The notes under the pieces were generated by a model, which was given only the letters and a program-made list of their open reading frames with translations, had not been told where the DNA came from and made no database searches. A stretch of DNA of 6,826 nt from Cytophagales bacterium (GTDB taxonomy: Bacteria; Bacteroidota; Bacteroidia; Cytophagales; Cyclobacteriaceae). Both the position numbers and the translations under genes were made by a program. Positions 1-6,819 of this stretch are shown one piece after another (positions within the stretch are counted from its first letter, which is position 1; each line of letters opens with the position of its first letter). Location: positions 1 through 6,826 of the forward strand of contig JAJCYL010000536.1 in the NCBI GenBank assembly GCA_029262955.1, given 5' to 3'.

Positions 1-2003
1 TCTTTGACATCTTCCACGGGCAATTGACACGCCTTATTATAGCATATATATATTTTGGTGTTGCCCTTCTTATGGTCTCTACCTTCAAAAAGTGGTAAAT
101 CACTGCTAGTCGCAGCGCCCATTACAACCTTGTTGGGCTTATAGTGATCATTTAACTCCTTTGAGAGTTTGTCAACTTCAGCACCTACAATCACCACCTC
201 GGCAAACGGCTTAACAAAATAGGTCATTAAAATGGCCCAATTAGAAAGGTAGTTCACGTCCTTGGCAATATGGTCGGTAACCTTACCCAGCATGGCTGAA
301 GAAATCTCAAAATAGGCAGTGTCATCCAGCATTTTACTAAGTATAAAAAGGTTATGACCCATTATTGAATTTGAAGCCGGAATTACATTGTCAAATATCT
401 CTTTCTTTCGAGCCACTAAAGATTCACTCTGGTTACTGGTAAAAAAGAACAATTTTTCCGTGTTGTCATAAAAATGCCCAATGGTGTAGGCGGCCAACTG
501 ATTAGCACGTGTCAACCACTTTTCATCAAAAGTCACCTCATATAAACCAATAAAAGCATTTATTAACAGGGCGTAATCTTCGAGGTAAGCGTCAATTTTA
601 GCACTCCCCTCTTTATAGGTTCTTAGTAATTTGGTCTCATCCAAAAGCCTGGAAGTAATGAAATTCCCATTATTAATAGCCATTTTTAAGAATTTCTCCT
701 CTCCAAATGAGCGATAAGCATCTACCAATCCCCTTATCATTATGGCATTCCATGAAGTGAGGATTTTATCATCCAAACCAGGCCTGATCCTTTCCCCTCT
801 TTTTTGCAGCGCCGCTAGCTTGAAAGCCTGGATCTTCTCAGCTAATGCCTCGGGTGTTATGCCAAACTGCTTTGAAATCTCAATATCCGACAATTTCCTG
901 TGAAGGATGTTCCTCCCTTCCTCCCAATTGCCAACTGAAGTTGTATTATAATAAGCACTTATCACAGGCATTTCATCCCCACATAGATCCACTAAGTCTT
1001 CCTGAGTCCAGGTGTAAAATTTACCCTCGGTACCTTCACTATCAGCATCAAGAGCTGAGTAAAATCCCCCCTCCTCGCTGGTCATTTCACGTTCCAGCCA
1101 ATCAATGGTGCTGTATACAATTTCTTTATATAGTTCATTTCGAGTTAATTGGTATGCCTCACTATACAGGCTCACCAATTGCCCATTGTCATAAAGCATT
1201 TTTTCAAAATGCGGGGCAAACCACCGATCATCGACAGAATATCTTGCAAAACCTCCACCCACCTGATCATAAATTCCTCCAAATGCCATCTGGTCCAGGG
1301 TTAATTTCACTTGCTCTAAAGCGTAGTGATTATTGGTCAAATGGTGATATCTCAACAAAAAGAGCCAGTTATTAGGCATAGGAAATTTAGGTGCCTTATT
1401 TACACCACCTTTCTCCAGGTCAAATCGGGTGGCAAATTTCTGAAAGGCTTCATCCAAATGAAGCATGTCAAATTCCGCTCCTCCGGGGCTAAGATTGTAT
1501 TTCAGAGTTTCTGATAAGCTTATGGACGCAACGAACTGATCGGCTGAATCTTCCACTTTCTGTCGCTCCTTCTTATAGGCGGTATTGATATTCATCAACA
1601 ATTGAACCCAACCAGGTACAGGAAAATAAGTGCCTCCATAAAATGGTTTTTGTTCTGGTGTAAGAAATACATTTAATGGCCAACCTCCATTTACTCCCAT
1701 CGCTTGAACGGCATCCATATATATCTGATCAACATCCGGGCGCTCTTCCCGATCAACTTTGATACACACATAGAGGTCATTCATGATCTTTGCCACTGCA
1801 TCGTTTTCAAATGACTCCCGTTCCATGACGTGACACCAGTGACAAGACGAGTATCCAATACTCAAAATGATCGGTTTATCTTCCTTTTTGGCCCTGTTTA
1901 AGGCTTCCTCTCCCCAGGGATACCAATCCACTGGATTATATTGATGCTGCAATAAATATGGACTGGTTTCACCCGATAAATGGTTGGCTTTTTTAGATGT
2001 CAT
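1..2003 (-). CDS. DUF255 / YyaL-type thioredoxin domain protein (SPATA20 family), 3' end cut by window edge
   Basis: I translated the minus strand from the ATG at 2003 and found it open for 667 codons to the window edge. The start is MTSKKANHLSGETSPYLL, and NPVDWYPWGEEAL follows, the hallmark opening of the DUF255 (Thioredox_DsbH) family. The redox motif SSCHWCHVMERESF has cysteines at residues 54 and 57, then VDREERPD and GGWPLNVFLTP. The second half is the six-hairpin glycosidase-like part: KAPKFPMP, GGGFARYS, HFEKMLYDN (His about 265) and GGFYSALDADSEG. Near the cut end is CYNKAC (Cys654, Cys659), a C-terminal pair I recall as typical. Family members are about 680-690 residues (B. subtilis YyaL 689), so only a short tail is missing. 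There is no signal peptide, so it should be cytosolic. The biochemical role is poorly known; thiol-disulfide chemistry is an inference from CxxC. It overlaps the upstream TlpA-like gene by 11 bp. Family assignment is firm. Confidence 0.95.
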   Translation of the reverse strand, partial: MTSKKANHLSGETSPYLLQHQYNPVDWYPWGEEALNRAKKEDKPIILSIGYSSCHWCHVMERESFENDAVAKIMNDLYVCIKVDREERPDVDQIYMDAVQAMGVNGGWPLNVFLTPEQKPFYGGTYFPVPGWVQLLMNINTAYKKERQKVEDSADQFVASISLSETLKYNLSPGGAEFDMLHLDEAFQKFATRFDLEKGGVNKAPKFPMPNNWLFLLRYHHLTNNHYALEQVKLTLDQMAFGGIYDQVGGGFARYSVDDRWFAPHFEKMLYDNGQLVSLYSEAYQLTRNELYKEIVYSTIDWLEREMTSEEGGFYSALDADSEGTEGKFYTWTQEDLVDLCGDEMPVISAYYNTTSVGNWEEGRNILHRKLSDIEISKQFGITPEALAEKIQAFKLAALQKRGERIRPGLDDKILTSWNAIMIRGLVDAYRSFGEEKFLKMAINNGNFITSRLLDETKLLRTYKEGSAKIDAYLEDYALLINAFIGLYEVTFDEKWLTRANQLAAYTIGHFYDNTEKLFFFTSNQSESLVARKKEIFDNVIPASNSIMGHNLFILSKMLDDTAYFEISSAMLGKVTDHIAKDVNYLSNWAILMTYFVKPFAEVVIVGAEVDKLSKELNDHYKPNKVVMGAATSSDLPLFEGRDHKKGNTKIYICYNKACQLPVEDVK

Positions 2004-2472
2004 TAATGAGCTTTAAAAGTTTTTCTGCTTTTGTTTCTTTTTTAAATTTCTTGATTAACTCGTCATTTGAGCTGTAAACGAAAATGGTTGGTATTTGACT
2101 AAATCCAAATAATTGGTCAAATACACCATCTACGTCTATTACATAATAAGCATTTTCTGCCTGGGGAAAGTACTGAGACCGGAAATTCTCAATTTGATCG
2201 GTTGGCTCCCAGGCCACCCATAGGAGATCAACTTCATTGAATTGATCCATAATGGCCGCAACCCACTCAGCCTGTTGTTGACAGTGTGAGCATGTTGGTT
2301 CATAATAGAATAGAATAAGGCTTCGTCCATTTCTAAAATTTTCATTAGTTAGCGTTTTCCCCTCTGCGTCAGGAAAAGTAAAGGAAGGCAACTTGTCCTG
2401 GGCCAATACTGAATTGGACAAAAGAGTCAATAATAATATTTGGTAACCAATAGGTAATTTCAATCGTCTCAC
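1993..2472 (-). CDS. Exported TlpA-type thioredoxin-like protein
   Basis: Predicted thiol-disulfide oxidoreductase of the TlpA/AhpC-TSA superfamily, about 159 residues. With the GTG start at 2472 the N-terminus is a clean signal peptide: MRRLKL, a hydrophobic run YQILLLTLL, then SVLA before QDK, so signal peptidase I cleavage near residue 24 is likely and the protein should act in the periplasm. The mature domain has LPSFTFPDAEGK, the redox site YYEPTCSHC (Cys61, Cys64) and the cis-proline loop SQIPT (Pro128), all expected for the fold. An in-frame TTG at 2526 would give 177 residues but adds a second hydrophobic stretch before the RR; a stop lies further upstream and there is no in-frame ATG before the domain. 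I prefer GTG, moderately. The stop at 1993-1995 lies inside the DUF255 gene, implying co-transcription and probable translational coupling. Substrate unknown: cytochrome c maturation-type reduction, general disulfide reduction or peroxide chemistry are all possible. Confidence 0.88.
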   Translation of the reverse strand: MRRLKLPIGYQILLLTLLSNSVLAQDKLPSFTFPDAEGKTLTNENFRNGRSLILFYYEPTCSHCQQQAEWVAAIMDQFNEVDLLWVAWEPTDQIENFRSQYFPQAENAYYVIDVDGVFDQLFGFSQIPTIFVYSSNDELIKKFKKETKAEKLLKLINDI

Positions 2473-2475
2473 AAT

Positions 2476-2483
2476 CAAAAATA
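2476..2483 (-). promoter_or_regulatory. Possible Bacteroidota -7 box (TATTTTTG) before the TlpA-like gene
   Basis: The minus strand reads TATTTTTG, matching the Bacteroidota TAnnTTTG consensus. It ends only 3 bases before the GTG start at 2472, so a promoter here would give a nearly leaderless mRNA. No convincing -33 TTTG is seen at the usual 19-21 base spacing; a TTG lies about 15 bases upstream. In an AT-rich region this match can arise by chance, so confidence is low. Confidence 0.2.
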
Positions 2484-2545
2484 AGTAGATGCAACCCCCA
2501 ACAGAAAAAAAACATCTAAATATCAAAACCTTTTTATCAGCAATG

Positions 2546-2596
2546 AAGTATTAAGTATAATAGAAGGTACTATGTAATATAAAGTACCATGTATTT
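2546..2596. repeat. Three degenerate GTA-N4-GTA repeat units in the divergent intergenic region
   Basis: Three pairs of GTA, each pair with a 7-bp step, occur at 2548/2555, 2567/2574 and 2584/2591. The last two units are nearly identical (GTACTATGTA and GTACCATGTA, 17 bp apart). GGTACT at 2566-2571 and AGTACC at 2583-2588 also make a 6-bp inverted repeat with an 11-bp spacer. The block lies between the divergent TlpA-like and permease genes, where an operator could serve both. It could equally be a degenerate heptamer repeat of the AAGTAnn sort without function. Confidence 0.4.
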
Positions 2597-2630
2597 AACA
2601 CCCAAGGTCAACAACTCAAACTAAAAGAAC

Positions 2631-5066
2631 ATGATTAGGAACTACATCAATGTTGCTATCCGTAATCTACTAAAGCACAAATTCTATACTGGCATTAATA
2701 TACTCGGGCTTTCGGTTGGGGTCACGTGTTTCCTCATGATTTTCCTTTTTGTAAAACATGAAATCAGTTACGACGATTTCCAGGAAGACATCGACAATAT
2801 TTATAGGCTTGATTTTGAAGGATCGTTAAATGGCAATGAATTCTCAGGAGCTACCTCTAGCCCGCCGGCGGCGAACGCCTTGGTCAATGATTTTCCTGAG
2901 ATTCTTGATGCCATGCGTTTCAGGGATCGGGGAAGCTTTTTAGTAACACAAAAAGGTCAATTAGAAACCATCAAAGAGGAAGATGCCATTTATGTCGATG
3001 GTAATTTCTTCGATTTCTTTTCTTTCAATTTAATTCAAGGAGATCCTAGTACCTGCCTGGCAGCTCCCAATTTAATGGTCTTGAGTGAATCGGCTGCCGA
3101 AAAATACTTTGGTAAAAGAGATCCGGTTGGACAAGTGTTAGTTTTCGATAATGACAGTGACTTTGAAGTCACGGGGGTGTACAAAGATTTTCCAGATAAT
3201 TCACATTTTGACTTTGACGTTCTTCTATCAATGGAAACCCTTGACGAAGCAAGGCAGGGCTTCTGGCTCGGTTTCAACTTTAACACCTATTTCAAAGTAC
3301 AACCTGGAACGGATCCAACTTCGATTGAAGCGAAATTCCCATCCATCATTGAGAAATATATTGGTCCCGAGGTTGAACGCTTTCTCGGAGCCTCTATGGA
3401 TCAATTCGAAGAAGCAGGTAATAAAATAGGGTTTTTCTTATTTCCGATGAAGGATATCCATCTCAATTCTGCCAAGGATGGTGAACTGGGTGTAAATGGA
3501 GACATCAAGTACATCTATATATTTTCTGCAATTGCATTCTTTATCTTATTAATAGCCTGTATCAATTTTATGAATCTTGCTACAGCCAGGTCTTCCAATA
3601 GGGCAAAAGAGGTGGGTATTAGAAAAGTAATGGGAGCTTATAGGCCTCAGCTTATTAAACAGTTTCTGGCTGAAGCTATCGTTTTAAGCCTTATTTCATT
3701 CTTATTGGCATTTGGGCTTGCAGCAGCTCTATTGAATAGTTTTAATTCATTGGCTGGCAAGAGTTTGCTCTATACAGACTTATTTGAACCAGGCTTTATG
3801 CTATTGATGCTTCTGATCATGATAGTAGTCGGCTTACTGGCAGGTAGTTACCCGGCTTTCTACCTGTCCAACTTCAGACCAGTAGAAGTCTTAAAGGGCA
3901 AATTGAATTTGGGAATAAAGGGTGGCGGGCTTAGAAGTGTCCTGGTGGTCTTCCAATTCACTTTGTCGATAATTATGATAGTTGGTACTGCAATTGTTTT
4001 TGACCAGTTGGATTACATCCAAAACAAAAAACTTGGCTTCGACAAAGATCATGTATTAATGATCCAGGACCCATGGGTAATGAAAGATGGACTAGAAACT
4101 TTCAAGAATGAGGTTTTAAGAAATCCCAAAATCAAGAATGGTACAATCACCAGCTTTATACCCGCCAGCGACAGAGATAACAGTACTGTTTACTTTCCTG
4201 GCAGTAGCCCTGACGAGAATAATACCTATGTAATGAGCAATTGGAGAGTGGACCATGATTATATAGAAACATTGGGCATGAAAATAACTGCAGGCCGCAA
4301 TTTTTCTAAAGATTTTCTTACGGACTCGCTGGGGGTCATAATTAATGAAACAGCGGCCAGGCAGTTTGGTTTTACTGAAGCGGTTGGAGAAACAATTTCA
4401 ACCTACGATGGTAATTCTCAGGAAGACGTATGGGTGCAACCACTTAAAGTTATTGGTGTGGTTGAAGATTTCCATTATGCTTCAATGAGAGATGTAATTC
4501 AACCTCTGGTCTTATATCTTGGAGAGAGTCAAGGTTATATCTCATTCAAAATTCAGGGTGAAGACATCGCTGAAACAGTATCGGTCATCCGAAACAAGTG
4601 GGATGAATTTGCACCCGGTCAACCATTCTCATATTCATTTCTGGACCAGAAGTTTGATGCTTTATATGCCAGTGAACAGCAAATCGGAAATATATTTGGC
4701 GTATTTGCTTTTCTGGCCATTTCCATAGCTTGCCTTGGTCTATTCGGACTGGCTGCTTTTACGGCCGAGCAAAGAAAAAAGGAAATAGGAGTACGTAAAG
4801 TTATGGGCGCATCAATCGTGGGCATTATGGGTCTTTTGTCTAAAGAATCAATGAAATTAATGATTGTGGCATTCGTGATAGCCAGCCCGCTCTCATACTG
4901 GGTGATGGACGGCTGGTTACAAGACTTTGCCTTCAGAACAGATATTAACTTCATGACTTTCATAACAGCAGGTGCACTTTCATTTATCGTAGCCTGGTTA
5001 ACCATGAGCTACAATACAATTAAAGCAGCGAGGTCAAACCCTGTTAATGCACTAAGAGACGAATAA
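2631..5066 (+). CDS. ABC transporter permease, tandem MacB_PCD/FtsX type (811 aa)
   Basis: Inner-membrane permease of the MacB/FtsX (type VII) class, as found in mechanotransmission or efflux ABC systems. Order of parts: short cytosolic N-terminus and TM1 (about 22-42), a periplasmic MacB_PCD-like domain (about 45-285), three TMs (about 293-316, 345-370, 389-412), TM5 (about 435-456), a second periplasmic domain (about 460-680), then three TMs (about 686-708, 738-758, 772-794). The duplication is plain: EVGIRKVMGA at 327-336 and EIGVRKVMGA at 718-727, plus NFRPVEVLKGK at 415-425 and RSNPVNALRDE at the C-terminus. Length and the 4+4 TM layout fit the ~800-residue version common in Cytophagales. 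It has no ATPase domain and no ATPase, adaptor or outer-membrane partner is encoded in the window, so it must use a partner from elsewhere. The ATG at 2631 opens directly into the conserved MIRNYINVAIRNLLKHK start; no Shine-Dalgarno is present, as usual in this phylum. Substrate cannot be inferred. Confidence 0.95.
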   Translation: MIRNYINVAIRNLLKHKFYTGINILGLSVGVTCFLMIFLFVKHEISYDDFQEDIDNIYRLDFEGSLNGNEFSGATSSPPAANALVNDFPEILDAMRFRDRGSFLVTQKGQLETIKEEDAIYVDGNFFDFFSFNLIQGDPSTCLAAPNLMVLSESAAEKYFGKRDPVGQVLVFDNDSDFEVTGVYKDFPDNSHFDFDVLLSMETLDEARQGFWLGFNFNTYFKVQPGTDPTSIEAKFPSIIEKYIGPEVERFLGASMDQFEEAGNKIGFFLFPMKDIHLNSAKDGELGVNGDIKYIYIFSAIAFFILLIACINFMNLATARSSNRAKEVGIRKVMGAYRPQLIKQFLAEAIVLSLISFLLAFGLAAALLNSFNSLAGKSLLYTDLFEPGFMLLMLLIMIVVGLLAGSYPAFYLSNFRPVEVLKGKLNLGIKGGGLRSVLVVFQFTLSIIMIVGTAIVFDQLDYIQNKKLGFDKDHVLMIQDPWVMKDGLETFKNEVLRNPKIKNGTITSFIPASDRDNSTVYFPGSSPDENNTYVMSNWRVDHDYIETLGMKITAGRNFSKDFLTDSLGVIINETAARQFGFTEAVGETISTYDGNSQEDVWVQPLKVIGVVEDFHYASMRDVIQPLVLYLGESQGYISFKIQGEDIAETVSVIRNKWDEFAPGQPFSYSFLDQKFDALYASEQQIGNIFGVFAFLAISIACLGLFGLAAFTAEQRKKEIGVRKVMGASIVGIMGLLSKESMKLMIVAFVIASPLSYWVMDGWLQDFAFRTDINFMTFITAGALSFIVAWLTMSYNTIKAARSNPVNALRDE

Positions 5067-5086
5067 TTTTTATATCAGTTCATAGA

Positions 5087-5116
5087 AAGGGCTCCGCGTT
5101 TGCGGAGTTCTTTTTT
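5087..5116 (+). terminator. Rho-independent terminator of the permease gene
   Basis: AAGGGCTCCGC (5087-5097) pairs with GCGGAGTTCTT (5102-5112) around a GTTT loop, giving an 11-bp stem with two G-U wobbles, and six T's follow at 5111-5116. It starts 21 bases after the permease stop codon. In the opposite direction the trailing tract is only CCCTTTC, so it mainly works on the plus strand. Confidence 0.85.
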
Positions 5117-5138
5117 GAATATCCTTTTTGTGCAGTTT

Positions 5139-5175
5139 TAAGTGATGCCATGACTCTGAGTCATGGCATCACTTA
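5139..5175. repeat. Perfect 37-bp inverted repeat between convergent genes
   Basis: Arms of 18 bp (TAAGTGATGCCATGACTC at 5139-5156 and its exact complement at 5158-5175) flank a single T at 5157. No T-run follows on either strand, so it is not a standard intrinsic terminator, although as RNA it would fold into a very stable hairpin about 75 bases past the 3' end of the flavoprotein gene and after the permease terminator. It could end or protect the flavoprotein mRNA, bind a dimeric protein, or be one copy of a dispersed palindromic repeat. Confidence 0.75.
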
Positions 5176-5249
5176 CAAATTGTCCAATTCTTGACGTTTG
5201 ACAACAAAGACTATGAAGTAATAGGGGTTTGAACGATTCACCTCCTTTT

Positions 5250-6731
5250 TTAGAAAACAATATCCTCATAAACACCATCCTTACAACTTCGGCATTTCAT
5301 CGCTTCACGAAGTACGCTCGGTTTAAGCATTGACTTATTTAAGAGCATCCGAACGCACTCTTGAATTCCTTCGATGATAGAAGGGTGTGGATGAATTAAC
5401 TCTGCCAATTCTTCAATTCCCTGGCCCATTGAAATGAGCAGCGCTACAGCCTGAATCGCACTTGAAGCGTGCTCACCAACTACTCTCATCCCAAGGATTT
5501 TCATTTCCTCATCATTGGTCACCAAAATTTTAATGAATCCCTGGGTATTGCGCATGGCAATCGCTCTTGAAATACAGCTATAATCAAGACTCACCACTTT
5601 ATAGTGTATACCTTGCTCGTTGGCTTTAATTTCATTCAGCCCTACCCCTGCTACTTCTGGTGAGAGGAACATAATGGCAGAGATGTTTTCATAGATCAAA
5701 GGTTTCTTTGGTTTGCCAAATACACTTTCAATAGCATACCGCCCTTCCAGCTCTCCCACATTAACCAGCGCAATGTCAGCAGTGATATCTCCAACTGCAT
5801 AAATGTTAGGAACGCTGGTTTGTGTTAGGTCATCAATGATGCCTCTTTCATCGACATTTATCCCCAGTGATTCGTCAAATATGTTCTCATAATTAGGAAC
5901 TCGTCCTACAGACACGAGAGCTTTCTCTACTCTAAAAATTTCCTTAGAACCATCAGTATATTCCAATGTATAAACCACCATGCCTTCTTCTACTTTCATT
6001 TCAATCAAACGTGAGTTGCGGTGAATTAAGACCCCTTGAGCCTCAAGATTACTTTCAATCACATTCACAACATCTTCGTCTTCAAATGGCAATATGCGAT
6101 CTCCCTTGTCAATTAGATTAACTTTCGTTTGTCCAAAATGGGAGAAAATTGTGGCGAATTCACAACCAATTACACCAGCACCAAGGATGACCATACTTCG
6201 AGGGAAATCATCCATTTTGTCTATGCCATCACTGGTCATGACAATTTTTTCATCAATCGGTATATGTGGCAAATACCTGGGTCTGCTACCGGTGGCTAAC
6301 ATGATATAGTCCGCCTCTATCTCCAACTTCCCATCGGTCTTGGTAATTTCAACAGTATTCTTGTCGAGCAATCGAGCATTACCATGCATGAAAGTAAAAA
6401 GGTCAGCCCCATTCGAAACATTCAAATTGCGCATGTGATGCTCCAAAAGGTCCATTCTTTCTCTACCTGCTGCCAATACCTCAGATTTAACTTTGGCAAA
6501 ATTGATCTTTGGTTCATCAAAATTATAAACCCGGCTTTGCATTCTAATGTGGAAAAATTCCCTCGATAGTTCCCACCATGTCTTACTCGATAATGCACCA
6601 TGATGAATGCCAGCTCCACCCAATTGCTTTTTTTCAACAAGCAAAACCTTCTTCTTATAATCTATAGCTCGCATTGCGGCTGCATAACCCGCAGGTCCTG
6701 CGCCAATTACACAAACATCATATTTATCCAT
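5250..6731 (-). CDS. FAD/NAD(P)-dependent oxidoreductase, SthA/Lpd-like, lacking the redox-active disulfide
   Basis: Flavoprotein of the pyridine nucleotide-disulfide oxidoreductase class I family, 493 residues, normal length for the family and cytosolic. Seen in order: FAD-binding GAGPAG (10-15) with Glu33 ending the second strand, LATGSRP (145-151), NAD(P)-binding GAGVIGCE (184-191) with Asp208 in LIDKGDR, which favours NADH over NADPH, FAD motif YAVGD (Asp315), and the dimerization domain with HPHPSIIE (His449, Glu454), the normal catalytic pair. The region that is GGTCLNVGCIPSK in lipoamide dehydrogenase reads GGAGIHHGALSSK (38-50), so both cysteines are gone (Gly41, Ala46). It resembles the soluble transhydrogenase SthA, GGGCTHWGTIPSK, which has lost one. 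Near the C-terminus is CRSC (480-483). It cannot be a true lipoamide dehydrogenase; transhydrogenase, diaphorase or an unknown reductase are options. The ATG at 6731 sits directly before the FAD motif. It is convergent to the permease. Confidence 0.92.
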   Translation of the reverse strand: MDKYDVCVIGAGPAGYAAAMRAIDYKKKVLLVEKKQLGGAGIHHGALSSKTWWELSREFFHIRMQSRVYNFDEPKINFAKVKSEVLAAGRERMDLLEHHMRNLNVSNGADLFTFMHGNARLLDKNTVEITKTDGKLEIEADYIMLATGSRPRYLPHIPIDEKIVMTSDGIDKMDDFPRSMVILGAGVIGCEFATIFSHFGQTKVNLIDKGDRILPFEDEDVVNVIESNLEAQGVLIHRNSRLIEMKVEEGMVVYTLEYTDGSKEIFRVEKALVSVGRVPNYENIFDESLGINVDERGIIDDLTQTSVPNIYAVGDITADIALVNVGELEGRYAIESVFGKPKKPLIYENISAIMFLSPEVAGVGLNEIKANEQGIHYKVVSLDYSCISRAIAMRNTQGFIKILVTNDEEMKILGMRVVGEHASSAIQAVALLISMGQGIEELAELIHPHPSIIEGIQECVRMLLNKSMLKPSVLREAMKCRSCKDGVYEDIVF

Positions 6732-6744
6732 TAGGCTATTGCTT

Positions 6745-6786
6745 TGATTGTCTCAAATTACTGATAAAGACTGAATTGTCACAATT
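6745..6786 (-). promoter_or_regulatory. Paired TTGTCWCAA sites in the leader of the flavoprotein gene
   Basis: Two near-identical dyads lie 28 bp apart: TTGTCTCAA at 6748-6756 and TTGTCACAA at 6776-6784. The second sits in a perfect 13-bp palindrome, AATTGTCACAATT (6774-6786). Such paired sites between a gene start (6731) and a likely promoter suggest a repressor or activator binding region, but no regulator is identified and chance is possible in AT-rich DNA. Confidence 0.35.
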
Positions 6787-6811
6787 GGGATATATGTCTC
6801 TTTAATAAGAT

Positions 6812-6819
6812 CAAATTTA
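6812..6819 (-). promoter_or_regulatory. Possible Bacteroidota -7 box (TAAATTTG) for the flavoprotein gene
   Basis: The minus strand reads TAAATTTG, an exact TAnnTTTG match, about 80 bases before the ATG at 6731. The expected -33 TTTG would fall beyond the right edge of the window and cannot be examined. It would place the paired TTGTCWCAA sites downstream of the transcription start. Confidence 0.3.

Noticed and set aside
845..1514. Open frames on the plus strand at 845-1375 and 1326-1514
   Set aside because: They lie opposite the DUF255 gene, whose minus-strand frame carries continuous conserved motifs; the plus-strand products are low-complexity and resemble nothing.
2139..2345. Minus-strand open frame of 68 codons inside the TlpA-like gene
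   Set aside because: It is an out-of-frame shadow; the TlpA frame holds CSHC and the cis-proline.
2556..2561. TATAAT hexamer as a sigma-70 -10 box for the permease
   Set aside because: No -35 partner at proper spacing, and Bacteroidota use a different primary promoter consensus; it is part of the AT-rich repeat block.
3035..3429. Small frames on both strands inside the permease gene (also 4519-4728 and 4619-5005)
   Set aside because: They are shadows of the 811-residue permease, which is intact and family-like throughout.
5139..5175. Palindrome as an insertion-sequence end or attachment site
   Set aside because: There is no transposase, target duplication or recombinase nearby, and the flanking genes are intact.
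5237..5252. CACCTCCTT on the plus strand as the 3' end of a 16S rRNA remnant
   Set aside because: Only about nine bases match and nothing upstream resembles 16S; it is better described as a purine-rich tract on the minus strand.
6094..6640. Small frames on both strands inside the flavoprotein gene
   Set aside because: They are shadows of the intact 493-residue reading frame.
5250..6731. Annotation as dihydrolipoamide dehydrogenase (lpd)
   Set aside because: The CxxxxC redox site needed for lipoamide chemistry is absent, and the motif is closer to SthA.
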